A program made the translations under genes and the position numbers. DNA of 23,441 nucleotides. Origin: JBDRAU01 sp043823315 (GTDB taxonomy: Bacteria > Patescibacteriota > UBA1384 > DTJR01). Under the pieces are notes generated by a model. That model searched no databases and had not been told where the DNA came from. It saw nothing but the letters and a program-made list of their open reading frames with translations. Of the stretch, positions 7,399 to 15,045 are shown in pieces (within the stretch, counting starts at the first letter, position 1; every line of letters starts with the position of its first letter). The stretch lies in contig JBDRAU010000031.1 in NCBI GenBank assembly GCA_043823315.1, positions 1 to 23,441 on the forward strand, in the 5' to 3' direction.

Positions 7399-8211
7399 AT
7401 GAGTACGATACGAAGACACAGTCGTCTGTCCGTTTTGCTGTGCGTCATGTGCATACTTGGTGGAGGATGGGTTCTGCTCTATACGGTGAATCCGTCTTGT
7501 CCGGTTGGACAGGGAACTTCGATGCTGAAGACCCTGAGGGATGGCCAACGGTGCTTGTTTGTTCGACCATGGAGACAAGTGCGGCGGGGTGACATCGTGC
7601 TGGCAGTAAGTCCGGCTCCCTCTCACGAGGAGATCATCAAGCGGATTGAATCGCGAGCCAATAGCCGGCTTTGGCTGGTTGGCGACAACAGAGCCGATAG
7701 TGTGGATTCCTACACCTTCGGTGCAGTCGATGTTCGCACGGTTCGAGGCCTTTGTCTTGTGAGACTCCCTCGTTCTTTCGACGGACCCACTGGAAGATCT
7801 GACTCTGCAATGGCGGGACCGCCTCGTGATCCAGAAAAGCTGGCCAAATCGGGATTCAGAGTGAGCTACGAATCAAGCCACGAGCTTCTAGAATTGCGGA
7901 AGCGTGGGTTGATCGAGGCTGGACCGAAGGAGATCAGGGACTGCAAGGACACAGAGGTTTCTCTCTCTGATTCCTGTACTAAGGATCTGGTTGTGGAGTC
8001 GCCAGTCACGTTCAGTCGCATTGAATGGACGATGATGACGCTCCCCGGCTACCCTCCTACGTCCAAAGCAGTCGTCGAAGTAGCAGGAAACTCCTACATC
8101 TTCTCGGCCTGCAAGACCCATGGCGCACTCAATGTGCGAGGCAACAAAGTTAGAGTGTCATCGTTAGACGGGCATTGCGTTCGGCTGGTCGAACTCTGGC
8201 TATTCCGATAG
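7399..8211 (+). CDS. Signal peptidase I-like (S26) membrane protease with C-terminal extension
   Basis: 270 aa from the ATG at 7399, chosen because AAGGTAGG lies 8 bases upstream; a GTG at 7390 is too close to that site. One N-terminal membrane segment (about residues 11-29) precedes box B with nucleophile Ser41 (GTSMLKTL). Box C/D is RGDIVLAV, then IIKRI with catalytic Lys81. Box E is GDNRADSVDSYTFGAV (95-110). This is the Ser-Lys dyad layout of signal peptidase I. About 140 C-terminal residues with several Cys have no family I recognise. Typical box B has Pro after SMx (SMxPT); here it is Lys. Base composition is clearly more GC-rich than the neighbours, suggesting transfer. The next gene encodes a secreted protein, a possible substrate. 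Confidence 0.8.
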   Translation: MSTIRRHSRLSVLLCVMCILGGGWVLLYTVNPSCPVGQGTSMLKTLRDGQRCLFVRPWRQVRRGDIVLAVSPAPSHEEIIKRIESRANSRLWLVGDNRADSVDSYTFGAVDVRTVRGLCLVRLPRSFDGPTGRSDSAMAGPPRDPEKLAKSGFRVSYESSHELLELRKRGLIEAGPKEIRDCKDTEVSLSDSCTKDLVVESPVTFSRIEWTMMTLPGYPPTSKAVVEVAGNSYIFSACKTHGALNVRGNKVRVSSLDGHCVRLVELWLFR

Positions 8212-8248
8212 TCCGACCAAGTTTCACAGTAGTATTGTGTATTGTTAC

Positions 8249-8294
8249 AGCCCTTGTCTCTAGCATTAAGTTGCGAAAGGCAAGGGCTTTCTTT
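8249..8294 (+). terminator. Terminator-like hairpin after the signal-peptidase-like gene
   Basis: AGCCCTTG (8249-8256) pairs with CAAGGGCT (8281-8288) around a 24-base loop and is followed by TTCTTT. It separates the two genes of the element, so the second gene probably has its own promoter. Confidence 0.5.
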
Positions 8295-8336
8295 ATACTT
8301 AGACTTGAATAGTTTAAAAAATATTTCAGGGGAAGA

Positions 8337-9293
8337 ATGTTTCAAAAGAAAACTCTAATAGTTGGTTTTATTGTTGTAGCGTTAGGGTTAGCTTTCGGTA
8401 CTTTCTTCATAAGATCGAACCACAGACAAGATACAAAACAAGTTAAGGCATCATCAAATACTGCGTCTATTACGACTCAAGCTGAATGGAATACTGGAAC
8501 AAAAGTTAATATTGATTCCTCTACAAGTCCTGGCTCAATTGAGATTAGCGATAAATCGCAAAGTCTGATTGGAGCTGGAACCTGGTCGTCAAATAGTTCT
8601 GGTGGAGGTAGTAGTTTGGATGTTGTTCATGATGGAAATACTGGTGGAAGTTCATTTCTTTTTAATTACAATCCTGGGGAATACATAGAGCATGACTTTG
8701 GGTCTGAGGTGACTTTTTTGAGAACAACAATATTTTCAGACACCCCACCACCACCAGAGTTCTCGTGGAATCTTACATATCAATATTGGGATGGTGGTGG
8801 ATGGGTTCAGGTCTTTTCACACGATTGCTCTCCGGGTTCATGTTATCCGTATGATTCTGTTCATGCTCCAATAACGACAACAAAAGTAAGGTTATTTTCG
8901 GGAGTTGGATCATCCATAAATATCTACGAATTGTCGGATTATTCTGGAGGGGTCGCTACTTCTACCATTCAAATAGACGGTGGAGCTAACTTCTGGCAAT
9001 GGGAGACATTTAGCGATAGCAAAACCGTTCCAGTAAGTACATCAGTAGCGTACCGCTATCGCACATCATCCAACGGAACTGATTGGACAGGTTGGGTAGG
9101 CTCTATCGGTGCAGTAACATCTCGAACCGGAGATGATTCAAACAATCCGACAAAATATCGTTATTTACAAATTGAAGCAACATTATCAAATACTAACGGG
9201 ACATCTACTCCAACAATCGATTCATATGATATTGGATATCATACGAATCAAAAACCCAATGCTCCAACTGCTATGACGGCTGTGGTGAACTAA
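8337..9293 (+). CDS. Secreted/anchored beta-sandwich protein of unknown function
   Basis: 318 aa with a GGGGAAG ribosome site. Residues 5-25 are a signal anchor after a KK start. The rest is Ser/Thr/Gly-rich and beta-predicted. The stretch AEWNTGTKVNIDSSTSPGSIEI is typical of tandem surface-protein modules in Patescibacteria. Residues about 85-200 look like a discoidin/jelly-roll-like fold with one close Cys pair (CSPGSC). A second beta module (WQWETFSDSKTVPVSTSVAYRY) follows. The protein ends at NQKPNAPTAMTAVVN, which looks like the first strand of a fibronectin III domain, so the C-terminus may have been cut off. Base composition is host-like, unlike the gene before it. Confidence 0.7.
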   Translation: MFQKKTLIVGFIVVALGLAFGTFFIRSNHRQDTKQVKASSNTASITTQAEWNTGTKVNIDSSTSPGSIEISDKSQSLIGAGTWSSNSSGGGSSLDVVHDGNTGGSSFLFNYNPGEYIEHDFGSEVTFLRTTIFSDTPPPPEFSWNLTYQYWDGGGWVQVFSHDCSPGSCYPYDSVHAPITTTKVRLFSGVGSSINIYELSDYSGGVATSTIQIDGGANFWQWETFSDSKTVPVSTSVAYRYRTSSNGTDWTGWVGSIGAVTSRTGDDSNNPTKYRYLQIEATLSNTNGTSTPTIDSYDIGYHTNQKPNAPTAMTAVVN

Positions 9294-9325
9294 TCCAACC
9301 TTTAATTCTCTCGTTTTTCTGGTAC

Positions 9326-9558
9326 TATAAAATAACAAAATCCGCAAATTGTTTTTTGGAATTCGTTGCGAAATTTATCGCAACACATCTTTGTCGGCAA
9401 ATCTCGGTGGGGGGTCGAGATTTGCCGACAAACAACGCCGAGCTCAGCAGGCGAGGCGGAACAATCAATTCAGATTTTGTTCATAAAATTCTCGAACTTC
9501 GCAAAGTAAGTCGTACCAGATTAATAAAAAAGTGAGCTTCAGCTCACTTTTTTATTAA
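9326..9558. repeat. Right terminal inverted repeat (TIR-R)
   Basis: Reverse complement of TIR-L. The outer 94 bases (9465-9558 against 7000-7093) match nearly perfectly. The middle has diverged where TIR-L holds an extra hairpin. The inner part (16-bp TTGTCGGCAAATCTCG stem, GTTGCGA hairpin, AATCCGCAAATTGTT) matches with few changes. Confidence 0.85.
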
Positions 9559-9689
9559 GATTTGGCTAGCACAGGATTCGAAAGCCGGAGCCGCCGAAGG
9601 GCGGCGAGGCGGGGTCGATGAATTTGCCAGTAGGCAAATATCAGTGACCGAGTCCCTGCCTAACAGCAGACAGGCTGCCGGGCGTACCA
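9559..9689 (+). pseudogene. Remnant tRNA-Arg 3' half with structured insert (copy B)
   Basis: CACAGGATTCGAA (9580-9592) resembles the tRNA-Arg T-arm start. Then comes a hairpin GCCGCC-GAAG-GGCGGC (about 9589-9604) and the 37-nt hairpin (9613-9649): GGTC/GACC, GA-by-GT internal loop, TGA/TCA, bulged A, ATTTGCC/GGCAAAT, loop AGTA. It is followed by GAGTCC, a small hairpin insert (CCTGCCT with AGACAGG, about 9654-9674), and CTGCCGGGCGTACCA, the true tRNA-Arg 3' end. A terminator follows, as for a real tRNA gene. It looks like a third tRNA-Arg copy, cut on its left by the element. Confidence 0.6.
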
Positions 9690-9725
9690 GAAATAATTGT
9701 TGGCCATCGGTCAGCAATTATTTTT
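9690..9725. terminator. Bidirectional terminator at the tRNA remnant / glycosyltransferase end
   Basis: AATAATTG pairs with CAATTATT around an inner TTGGCC/GGTCAG stem, with T-runs on both strands. It covers the stop codon of the minus-strand glycosyltransferase at 9718. Confidence 0.8.
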
Positions 9726-10446
9726 TATATTTTCCCTGTAATGAGTTCATCTTAATCTTAAACAACTCCGATAATGTCGAGAGGAACACTAGCGGGGATT
9801 GGATTTTTGTACCTTCGTCGTTGTACCAATTAACCGGAACTTCTTTTGTTTTATATCCAAGTTTCTTAGCAATATACAAAATCTCTATATCAAATCCCCA
9901 TCGCCAGATAGTTTGACCCGAAAATATTTCTCTAGCTGCAGACTTTCGAAACATCTTAAAACCGCACTGCGTGTCTTTAATCTTCGGTAGAAGCATCGAC
10001 CTAATCATCAAATTTCCCATCTTTGCTCCCAGTCTTCTTAAAAAGGGTTGTTTTACTTTGATATTGCTTTTGGCGAGATAGCGCGAAGCGATGATTACAT
10101 CAAACTCGTCTTTGCGAGATAGGAATTTTTCAATTTGCTCAAACGGCGTTGAATTATCCGCATCCGCAAAAAGTATAAAATCTCCCTCGGCTTTCAAAAC
10201 GCCTAAGTTAACCGCATAACCCTTGCCGCGATTCGTTTTATAGCTTATAACCTTTATTTCCTTTCGGCCAAGAGATTTAGCCGCCCCTTCGGTATCGTCG
10301 GAACTGCCGTCATCCACAACAATAATTTCATAGGCATTGTCCTTATGATCCTCAAAATAATCGCAAATTATTTTGAGTGTTTTGGGGAGACGTTTTTCTT
10401 CGTTATACGCCGGTATGACGATGGAAATATCACAATTATTTTTCAT
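9718..10446 (-). CDS. GT2 polyprenyl/dolichyl-phosphate glycosyltransferase
   Basis: 242 aa, GT-A fold. SIVIPAYNEEKRL (8-20) and IIVVDDGSSDDT (41-52) bind the nucleotide sugar. FADADNS holds the DxD-type motif (95-97). GFKMFRKSAA and WGFDIEILYIAKKLGYKTKEVPVNW are typical of DPM1/Alg5-like enzymes. It lacks C-terminal membrane helices, so it is a soluble or peripheral enzyme. It probably makes a polyprenyl-phosphate-linked sugar on the inner face of the membrane, which the GT39-like enzyme upstream in the cluster could use. A 124-base repeat-filled gap separates it from that gene. Confidence 0.9.
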   Translation of the reverse strand: MKNNCDISIVIPAYNEEKRLPKTLKIICDYFEDHKDNAYEIIVVDDGSSDDTEGAAKSLGRKEIKVISYKTNRGKGYAVNLGVLKAEGDFILFADADNSTPFEQIEKFLSRKDEFDVIIASRYLAKSNIKVKQPFLRRLGAKMGNLMIRSMLLPKIKDTQCGFKMFRKSAAREIFSGQTIWRWGFDIEILYIAKKLGYKTKEVPVNWYNDEGTKIQSPLVFLSTLSELFKIKMNSLQGKYKK

Positions 10447-10477
10447 TTATCATTTTTTATTTTAAATTTATATGCCT

Positions 10478-10631
10478 AGATCCCCGACGTCGGAGCGAGT
10501 ACACTCCGGCTCGAGGATGACAAGTGGGGTTGATATCGTCCGATCGAGGATGACAGGTGGGGGTAATTACTCACTCGCGATGACCTGCCGAAAGATCCCT
10601 CGTCTTCCCCGTGGGAGCGCTCGGGATGACC
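10478..10631. repeat. Cluster of dispersed GATCC...GGATGAC repeats
   Basis: Two full units (10478-10523, 10593-10631) and two partial ones (10537-10557, 10568-10590) of a repeat starting AGATCC and ending CGGGATGAC or GAGGATGAC, with a variable, partly palindromic middle. The last units run into the 3' end of the GT39-like gene and encode its final residues. Other copies are at 15411, 21081, 21476 and 21749. Confidence 0.7.
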
Positions 10632-12325
10632 TGCTGGTCAATCTTATAAACAAAAACCGAAGGGGTGATCTTATCATAAACCTCGTACGAGTCAAGCCAA
10701 TCGTATTCAGGAGAGTCCAGTTTGGATCCGCCAATAACTAGATATCCCTTATCGCTTGGTTTTAAATTTTTCGCCACTTTGGCAGTAATACCGTAGTATT
10801 TAAGCGAACTTGCTCCGTTCCAGTCGTAATCGATATAAACTTTCTCAAGCGAATTGATCTGTAAATATTCCGCAATTTCTTTCAAGTCACGTCCCCAGTC
10901 AAGGTTTGAATCGCTGGCAACACGATAACCATTTTGCCTTCCGCCAAATAACTGATTGAAGTAAGAAAGGTAATACGGAAAGGCAGAGATTGATTCGAAA
11001 ACAAGCCACGCAATCAGCAGAATTATAACTATTCGTAAAATTTTTAATTTCAACCTAGCAAGCGAAGCAGCGCCTAAAAATAAAAGCGGAAAAATTGGCA
11101 GGATGTGCCTGACGCCTAAGTTAGCTTTTGAGCTCATGGCAAATAGAAGATATATCAGTGCGCTTGTCAAAATAAACAAACCCTCTTTGCGATCATCCTT
11201 TGTTTTCGCAATTGCCCAAAATCCAAGACCGATCAAAACAAGGGCAGGAATCGGATTTTTTGCTACAAAAACAACTGGAAAATAATACCACCAGCCACTG
11301 TTTGAAACTTTTCCAAGCAAAAATGAATCGTGACCGCCGCCAGCGTGAGTTAATACCATAAAGAGTCCCTTAAAATAATCGCGGGGCAGAAGCACCGGCG
11401 CAGCAAAACGAAGCGCCTTGTCGAAAGTTTGTCTATTAGACGTTACTTCAACTTGTTTCTGGGGATAATTCTCCTTGGCCCAAGTGTCGGAGATTGAATC
11501 AACTGGCGGAATCTGATCAATTTTGAATCCATAAGCGGCAAATACCAGCGCCCAAGTTAGTGCGAAAAGAAGGATGATAAACAAAAAAGTTTTGACTCGT
11601 TTGCCCCTTTCGATAAATCCCGCAATACATGAGTAGATGAAAAGAGCGACAATTGTTGGAATTAAAATAACGGCAGTGTATTTAACAAGCGCCGAGAATA
11701 CTAGTGCTAAAGTCAAGAAAATGAAATTTCTGAAATTTCGCTTTTTGAAAAAATATAAAGCGGCGATGGTTGAGAGAAAAAACCCCAGAGCAATAGCAAT
11801 ATCAGTCGTGATTAAATGTCCGTGCGCATTGACAACGGGATTTAACGAGTAGAGCGCAACCGCTACTAGAGCACCTGCGGAAGAATAAAGTTTTCGGGCA
11901 AAGTATAAAATCGAAAGACCCAAGATTAGGGTCAAAAACACCACCGGCAACCTTCCCCAAAACAGAATTCTTTCAGCATCATTAGAGGAAGAATAGAGAA
12001 GTTTTTCACCATATGTCCGATTCTGCCACCAAGAATCAAAAAAGAAACCCCTTGAATCATCCCATAATTTTTGTTCATCGCTTGGATGTTTAATGTCTAC
12101 AAATAAAAGCGGCACGGCACAAAGCGCCTTGATCAGAATAGGATGCTCGGGATTATAGCGAAAATCGCGGCGAGTGAGATAGGTATATCCCGCCGATAAA
12201 TGAACGGCCTCATCGGTAGTTTGAGAATCAAATCGAGCCAGAGAAATTTGCAAGACAAATTGCCCCAGAAGGAGTAAGAGGGCTAGAGAGATAAAGAGTT
12301 TGCTAAAATTAATTGCCTTCGTCAT
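10571..12325 (-). CDS. GT39/ArnT-like membrane glycosyltransferase (GT-C)
   Basis: 584 aa with about 10-12 membrane helices. The first loop after helix 1 has the acidic motif SQTTDEAVHLSAGYTYLTRRDF, the catalytic Asp/Glu region of GT-C enzymes of the PMT/ArnT group. NPEHPILIKAL and NAHGHLITTDIA are further family-like stretches. A C-terminal periplasmic part (about 455-560, SDSNLDWGRDLKEIAEYLQ) is common in these proteins. It likely transfers a sugar from a polyprenyl-phosphate donor to a surface substrate. The last residues (TGKTRDLSAGHRE) are encoded by the dispersed repeat and are not conserved-looking. Its start overlaps the stop of the upstream gene by 4 bases. Confidence 0.88.
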   Translation of the reverse strand: MTKAINFSKLFISLALLLLLGQFVLQISLARFDSQTTDEAVHLSAGYTYLTRRDFRYNPEHPILIKALCAVPLLFVDIKHPSDEQKLWDDSRGFFFDSWWQNRTYGEKLLYSSSNDAERILFWGRLPVVFLTLILGLSILYFARKLYSSAGALVAVALYSLNPVVNAHGHLITTDIAIALGFFLSTIAALYFFKKRNFRNFIFLTLALVFSALVKYTAVILIPTIVALFIYSCIAGFIERGKRVKTFLFIILLFALTWALVFAAYGFKIDQIPPVDSISDTWAKENYPQKQVEVTSNRQTFDKALRFAAPVLLPRDYFKGLFMVLTHAGGGHDSFLLGKVSNSGWWYYFPVVFVAKNPIPALVLIGLGFWAIAKTKDDRKEGLFILTSALIYLLFAMSSKANLGVRHILPIFPLLFLGAASLARLKLKILRIVIILLIAWLVFESISAFPYYLSYFNQLFGGRQNGYRVASDSNLDWGRDLKEIAEYLQINSLEKVYIDYDWNGASSLKYYGITAKVAKNLKPSDKGYLVIGGSKLDSPEYDWLDSYEVYDKITPSVFVYKIDQQVIPSAPTGKTRDLSAGHRE

Positions 12326-13821
12326 TTTTTGGTACTTTTAGGCGTCACCCAGAAAGTAAGGTATTTACCCAGCATCAATCTCGTTTGAGCTTCGAGAGCA
12401 GGTATTGATCCCCAGATTACAGCCGTAACCGGCAAGATGAACCACTGAATAACCATCTCGAAATACTTGGTCCTCTTGACATTTTCGGGTCGCGGTGGAA
12501 GAAAGACAAGCGAGATGTAGGCAGAAATAGCTGTGAATATCCAAGCTAATGGCAAAAGCAACTTAGTTAAAAGCGGCATGTTAACCGCCAGAACAGTTGT
12601 CCTATAACTTTCGGAGAAAATAAGCGGAAGCCAACCTACAAGTGCTAAATAAAAGCTGGCGGTTGACCAGTTGTATGAATCAAAAATCAACCGCCCAATA
12701 CGAAAATATTTATCCACAAAAGAAATTTTTTTATTCTTTATTGCAGAGGTAACAATAAATGGAAAATGTTCAATTCCATACGCCCAGCGCCGTTTTTGCA
12801 AATATTGGTTTTTTAACGTAGTCTTCAAATCCTCTGCAAAAATTGCATCCATGTGCACAGGCAGATAAATCGGAACAACTTCGTGATCACCGTCAAAAGC
12901 AAAATAAGCCCGCCAATATTGTCCCGAATCTTCATTGACAACATTGACAAACCAATAATCCATTTCGCGAAGCATTTTAAGCGAATAGGAATGCGTTGAA
13001 AAATTAACCAAGCGCCATGGCCTTGAGGCCTCAATCATCTGCCAAAAACTCGATCCCCAAGCCGTAAGACGGGATACGAAATGAGCGTGCCAAATGTTAT
13101 TTGAAAAAATTGGAATTGGCTGATAGCTCCGGCGGTGACGATTTGGGTTTGTCGTAAACTCATAAGCTATCGCATTGAAATACTGTTTTTGAAATCTTGT
13201 GTCGGCATCGGCTACGGTCACAAGAACATTTGCCTCGTCAATCCCCTTCTTTTCGATAAATTTAGAAAGCTCAACTCCGGCATAATGGCATCCCGCCCCT
13301 TTGCCGCGAACTTCACCCTCAACTCCATCGGGATGTTCGCTTACTATAAATGCAAAAATTTTCTTACCAAATTTTTGATAAAGTGATCCGTAAACTCTTT
13401 GCAATCTTTCCCGGTCGCGCTCTTCACCAGCCAACATAATTATCTTGCGAGAGTTTGACCAGCTCGATTCAATTACCGACTCCACTGATGGCTCCAGTGT
13501 TTCGAGTTCTTCACCGAATGTCGCAAACATTGTGACTTGATAAAGCTCATCGGGATTTTTAATTAATGGATCTTTTACATCTAAAGCCTCAAGTCGTGAA
13601 CCAAAATCCGTATGAAGATTTTTCCTCATTTTCTTAAACGACTGCGACATGAAAAGAACCATTAGAAACGCATTGATAATCCAGTAGAGATCAAACAGTA
13701 ATACATAAATAGCTACTGCAGATGGCCAAATAAACGAAAAGATAATCGGCAGAATTATCCCAGTCCAAGCAAGGGCCCCTGGAAAAATTTCTAAAAATCT
13801 CCAAAAGCTACTTTTTTTCAC
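12322..13821 (-). CDS. Membrane GT2 processive-type glycosyltransferase
   Basis: 499 aa. Two N-terminal membrane helices (about 15-60) are followed by a GT-A domain with VTVADADTRFQ (DxD at 205-207), NEDSGQYWRAYFAF (a TED-like acceptor/base region) and QKRRW (a QxxRW motif near 345). Three more helices lie at the C-terminus. This resembles cellulose-synthase-like or other GT2 enzymes that both polymerise and export a glycan. It overlaps its neighbours by 4 bases on each side, so it is translationally coupled. The exact sugar cannot be told. Confidence 0.85.
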   Translation of the reverse strand: MKKSSFWRFLEIFPGALAWTGIILPIIFSFIWPSAVAIYVLLFDLYWIINAFLMVLFMSQSFKKMRKNLHTDFGSRLEALDVKDPLIKNPDELYQVTMFATFGEELETLEPSVESVIESSWSNSRKIIMLAGEERDRERLQRVYGSLYQKFGKKIFAFIVSEHPDGVEGEVRGKGAGCHYAGVELSKFIEKKGIDEANVLVTVADADTRFQKQYFNAIAYEFTTNPNRHRRSYQPIPIFSNNIWHAHFVSRLTAWGSSFWQMIEASRPWRLVNFSTHSYSLKMLREMDYWFVNVVNEDSGQYWRAYFAFDGDHEVVPIYLPVHMDAIFAEDLKTTLKNQYLQKRRWAYGIEHFPFIVTSAIKNKKISFVDKYFRIGRLIFDSYNWSTASFYLALVGWLPLIFSESYRTTVLAVNMPLLTKLLLPLAWIFTAISAYISLVFLPPRPENVKRTKYFEMVIQWFILPVTAVIWGSIPALEAQTRLMLGKYLTFWVTPKSTKK

Positions 13822-14078
13822 AAAGCCAATCCTCGTCCCTGAATCCAGAAGTAATTAATAATTAGAAGTAACTCAATGATCAAGGAACTTGTCGCAAAAA
13901 AATACATAATCGTTTTCTGGCGCGATAACACAAGTAGGGACAGAATTATGTTAACTAAGACGATAACGAAGGCTACCCACGCGAGTTGATAATCAACTTT
14001 GAGCGTCAGAAGCCAAGCATAAATATTGCCAGCAACCAAAACTGCATTAATTATCAGAAATGTAAGGATTTTTTTCAT
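13818..14078 (-). CDS. Small three-helix membrane protein
   Basis: 86 aa from the ATG at 14078; a TTG at 14090 would add MEKA. Three hydrophobic helices (about 2-22, 29-51, 58-78 in the longer form) with short polar joints and no known motif. It overlaps the downstream glycosyltransferase by 4 bases (ATGA) and is the first gene of this operon. It may be an accessory subunit or lipid-linked substrate helper of the glycosyltransferase (inference). Confidence 0.7.
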   Translation of the reverse strand: MKKILTFLIINAVLVAGNIYAWLLTLKVDYQLAWVAFVIVLVNIILSLLVLSRQKTIMYFFATSSLIIELLLIINYFWIQGRGLAL

Positions 14079-14103
14079 AGCTTTTTCCAATTTAGTTTTA
14101 ATA

Positions 14104-14179
14104 TGGAGCCAACGGTGGGATTCAAACCCACGACCTCTGCTTTACGAAAGCATTGCTCTATCAACTGAGCTACGTTGGC
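14104..14179 (-). tRNA. tRNA-Thr (anticodon CGU)
   Basis: 76-nt cloverleaf with encoded CCA on the minus strand. The acceptor stem is GCCAACG/CGTTGGC. The anticodon loop TTCGTAA gives CGT, with one A-G mismatch at the base of the anticodon stem. The T-arm is GTGGG-TTTGAAT-CCCAC. It begins 5 bases after the stop of the upstream gene and may be cotranscribed with it. Confidence 0.95.
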
Positions 14180-14184
14180 AAGAT

Positions 14185-14634
14185 TTATTTTATATTTACA
14201 CACTCCGAAGCGATGGTTTTGCCATAAAAATCAACTTTCTTGTTAGACAAATCACTAATCCCTAAGCTAAGATAACTGCCATCCTCTGCCATATAATCCC
14301 AAAATCTTTCTCCGCTTCCTTTTTTAACTCGTCCTTCTCCCCAAACCTCTTCCGCTACGGTGTGTGCAAAATATAAAAATTTAAAATCCTTGTTGTCAAA
14401 CTTAATTTTTTCCGAAAAAGGTTCTGTGAAGTTAGCGTTGACTGGATTCACTATTATATAAACGTTCATCTCTTTATCTTCAGCAATAACATAATCATCA
14501 CTCAAAGAGCACTTGATATAAAAACCTCCATCGTCAAATCTGTACTTAATGACCTCCAGTACAGTAAGCTCTTTATCTTCAACGACAAGCTTCAATCCAG
14601 GTTTTATCGTTTTTCTAAATTTTTCTATTTCCAT
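14185..14634 (-). CDS. Hypothetical soluble protein, possibly DUF4178-like
   Basis: 149 aa from the ATG at 14634. A longer frame starting at 14757 would run through the GC-rich hairpin and the next gene and is unlikely. The sequence has a small beta-rich start (KPGLKLVVEDKELTVLEVIKYRF), then FKFLYFAHTVAEEVWGEGRVKKGSGERFWDYMAEDGSYLSL. The layout recalls DUF4178-type proteins, but I am not certain. There are no membrane segments and no Shine-Dalgarno sequence. Confidence 0.65.
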   Translation of the reverse strand: MEIEKFRKTIKPGLKLVVEDKELTVLEVIKYRFDDGGFYIKCSLSDDYVIAEDKEMNVYIIVNPVNANFTEPFSEKIKFDNKDFKFLYFAHTVAEEVWGEGRVKKGSGERFWDYMAEDGSYLSLGISDLSNKKVDFYGKTIASECVNIK

Positions 14635-14680
14635 ACTGATGATTTTACTACAACCAAACCTGTTAAGCAATGATATGGGG

Positions 14681-14704
14681 AGGGCGCCCCTTCGGGGCGC
14701 CCTA
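14681..14704. terminator. Perfect GC hairpin with TTCG loop
   Basis: AGGGCGCCCC and GGGGCGCCCT around TTCG. It overlaps the stop codon of the small membrane gene on the minus strand. There is no T-run, so it may stabilise the 3' end or be a repeat rather than a classical terminator. Confidence 0.5.
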
Positions 14705-14923
14705 GAACCTTCCGCGATACGGTTTGATCTGGAGAAGAACTTGAAGCTGATCCCCAAATCTCCGGCGGTACATATAGTCCAAGATCAACCAGACCAGCCA
14801 CACAAACCACAGCCCCAGCCCGCAAAAAGCAAGCTTCGAGCGCTCCGGTATATCTCGAAACAGAAGAAAGTTGAAGACAATGAAACCACCGTGCAGCACC
14901 AGTAGAAACTGCCACCAATTCAT
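14702..14923 (-). CDS. Small two-helix membrane protein with foreign base composition
   Basis: 73 aa from the ATG at 14923, chosen for the strong AAGGAGGG site about 7 bases upstream; a TTG at 14929 lies inside that spacing. Two membrane helices (WWQFLLVLHGGFIVFNFLLF and KLAFCGLGLWFVWLVWLILDY) are followed by a basic tail (YRRRFGDQ). It is clearly more GC-rich than its neighbours, like the signal-peptidase-like gene at 7399, and has a much stronger ribosome site than most genes here. It is probably acquired. The topology resembles small phospholipase_D-nuclease N-terminal or superinfection-immunity-type proteins, but I assign no function. Confidence 0.65.
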   Translation of the reverse strand: MNWWQFLLVLHGGFIVFNFLLFRDIPERSKLAFCGLGLWFVWLVWLILDYMYRRRFGDQLQVLLQIKPYRGRF

Positions 14924-15045
14924 CTCCAACCCTCCTTGTGGATTATACGAGATAAGCCATATATTAGTCTTTTTTTGCTAAAAAATCAATGATCTGGCAG
15001 ATGAGAATTGAATAAATCGGCAATTTCTAGTATCTTCAATCTTAC

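Larger units (their letters stand above)
6998..9558. mobile_element. Unit with long terminal inverted repeats next to tRNA-Arg
   Basis: Two genes (signal-peptidase-like and secreted protein) lie between inverted repeats of about 235-250 bases (7000-7247 and 9326-9558), placed right after the tRNA-Arg. A 47-base direct repeat including the tRNA end CGTACCAGATT also flanks it (6991-7037 and 9512-9558). Further right, a broken copy of the tRNA-Arg 3' end occurs at 9650-9689. The inner genes are more GC-rich (first gene) than the surroundings. No transposase, integrase or relaxase is encoded, so this is either a non-autonomous cargo element or the product of rearrangement between palindromic repeats. 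Confidence 0.6.

Noticed and set aside
7098..7592. Plus-strand open frame through the left inverted repeat
   Set aside because: It runs across hairpins and overlaps the better-supported signal-peptidase gene in another frame.
9613..9649. Integron attC site
   Set aside because: The internal loop and bulge recall attC, but no AAC/GTT core sites, no integron integrase and no cassette array are present.
14635..14757. N-terminal extension of the protein at 14185-14634
   Set aside because: The extension reads through a perfect GC hairpin and the end of the next gene, with low-complexity Arg/Pro residues; the ATG at 14634 fits better.
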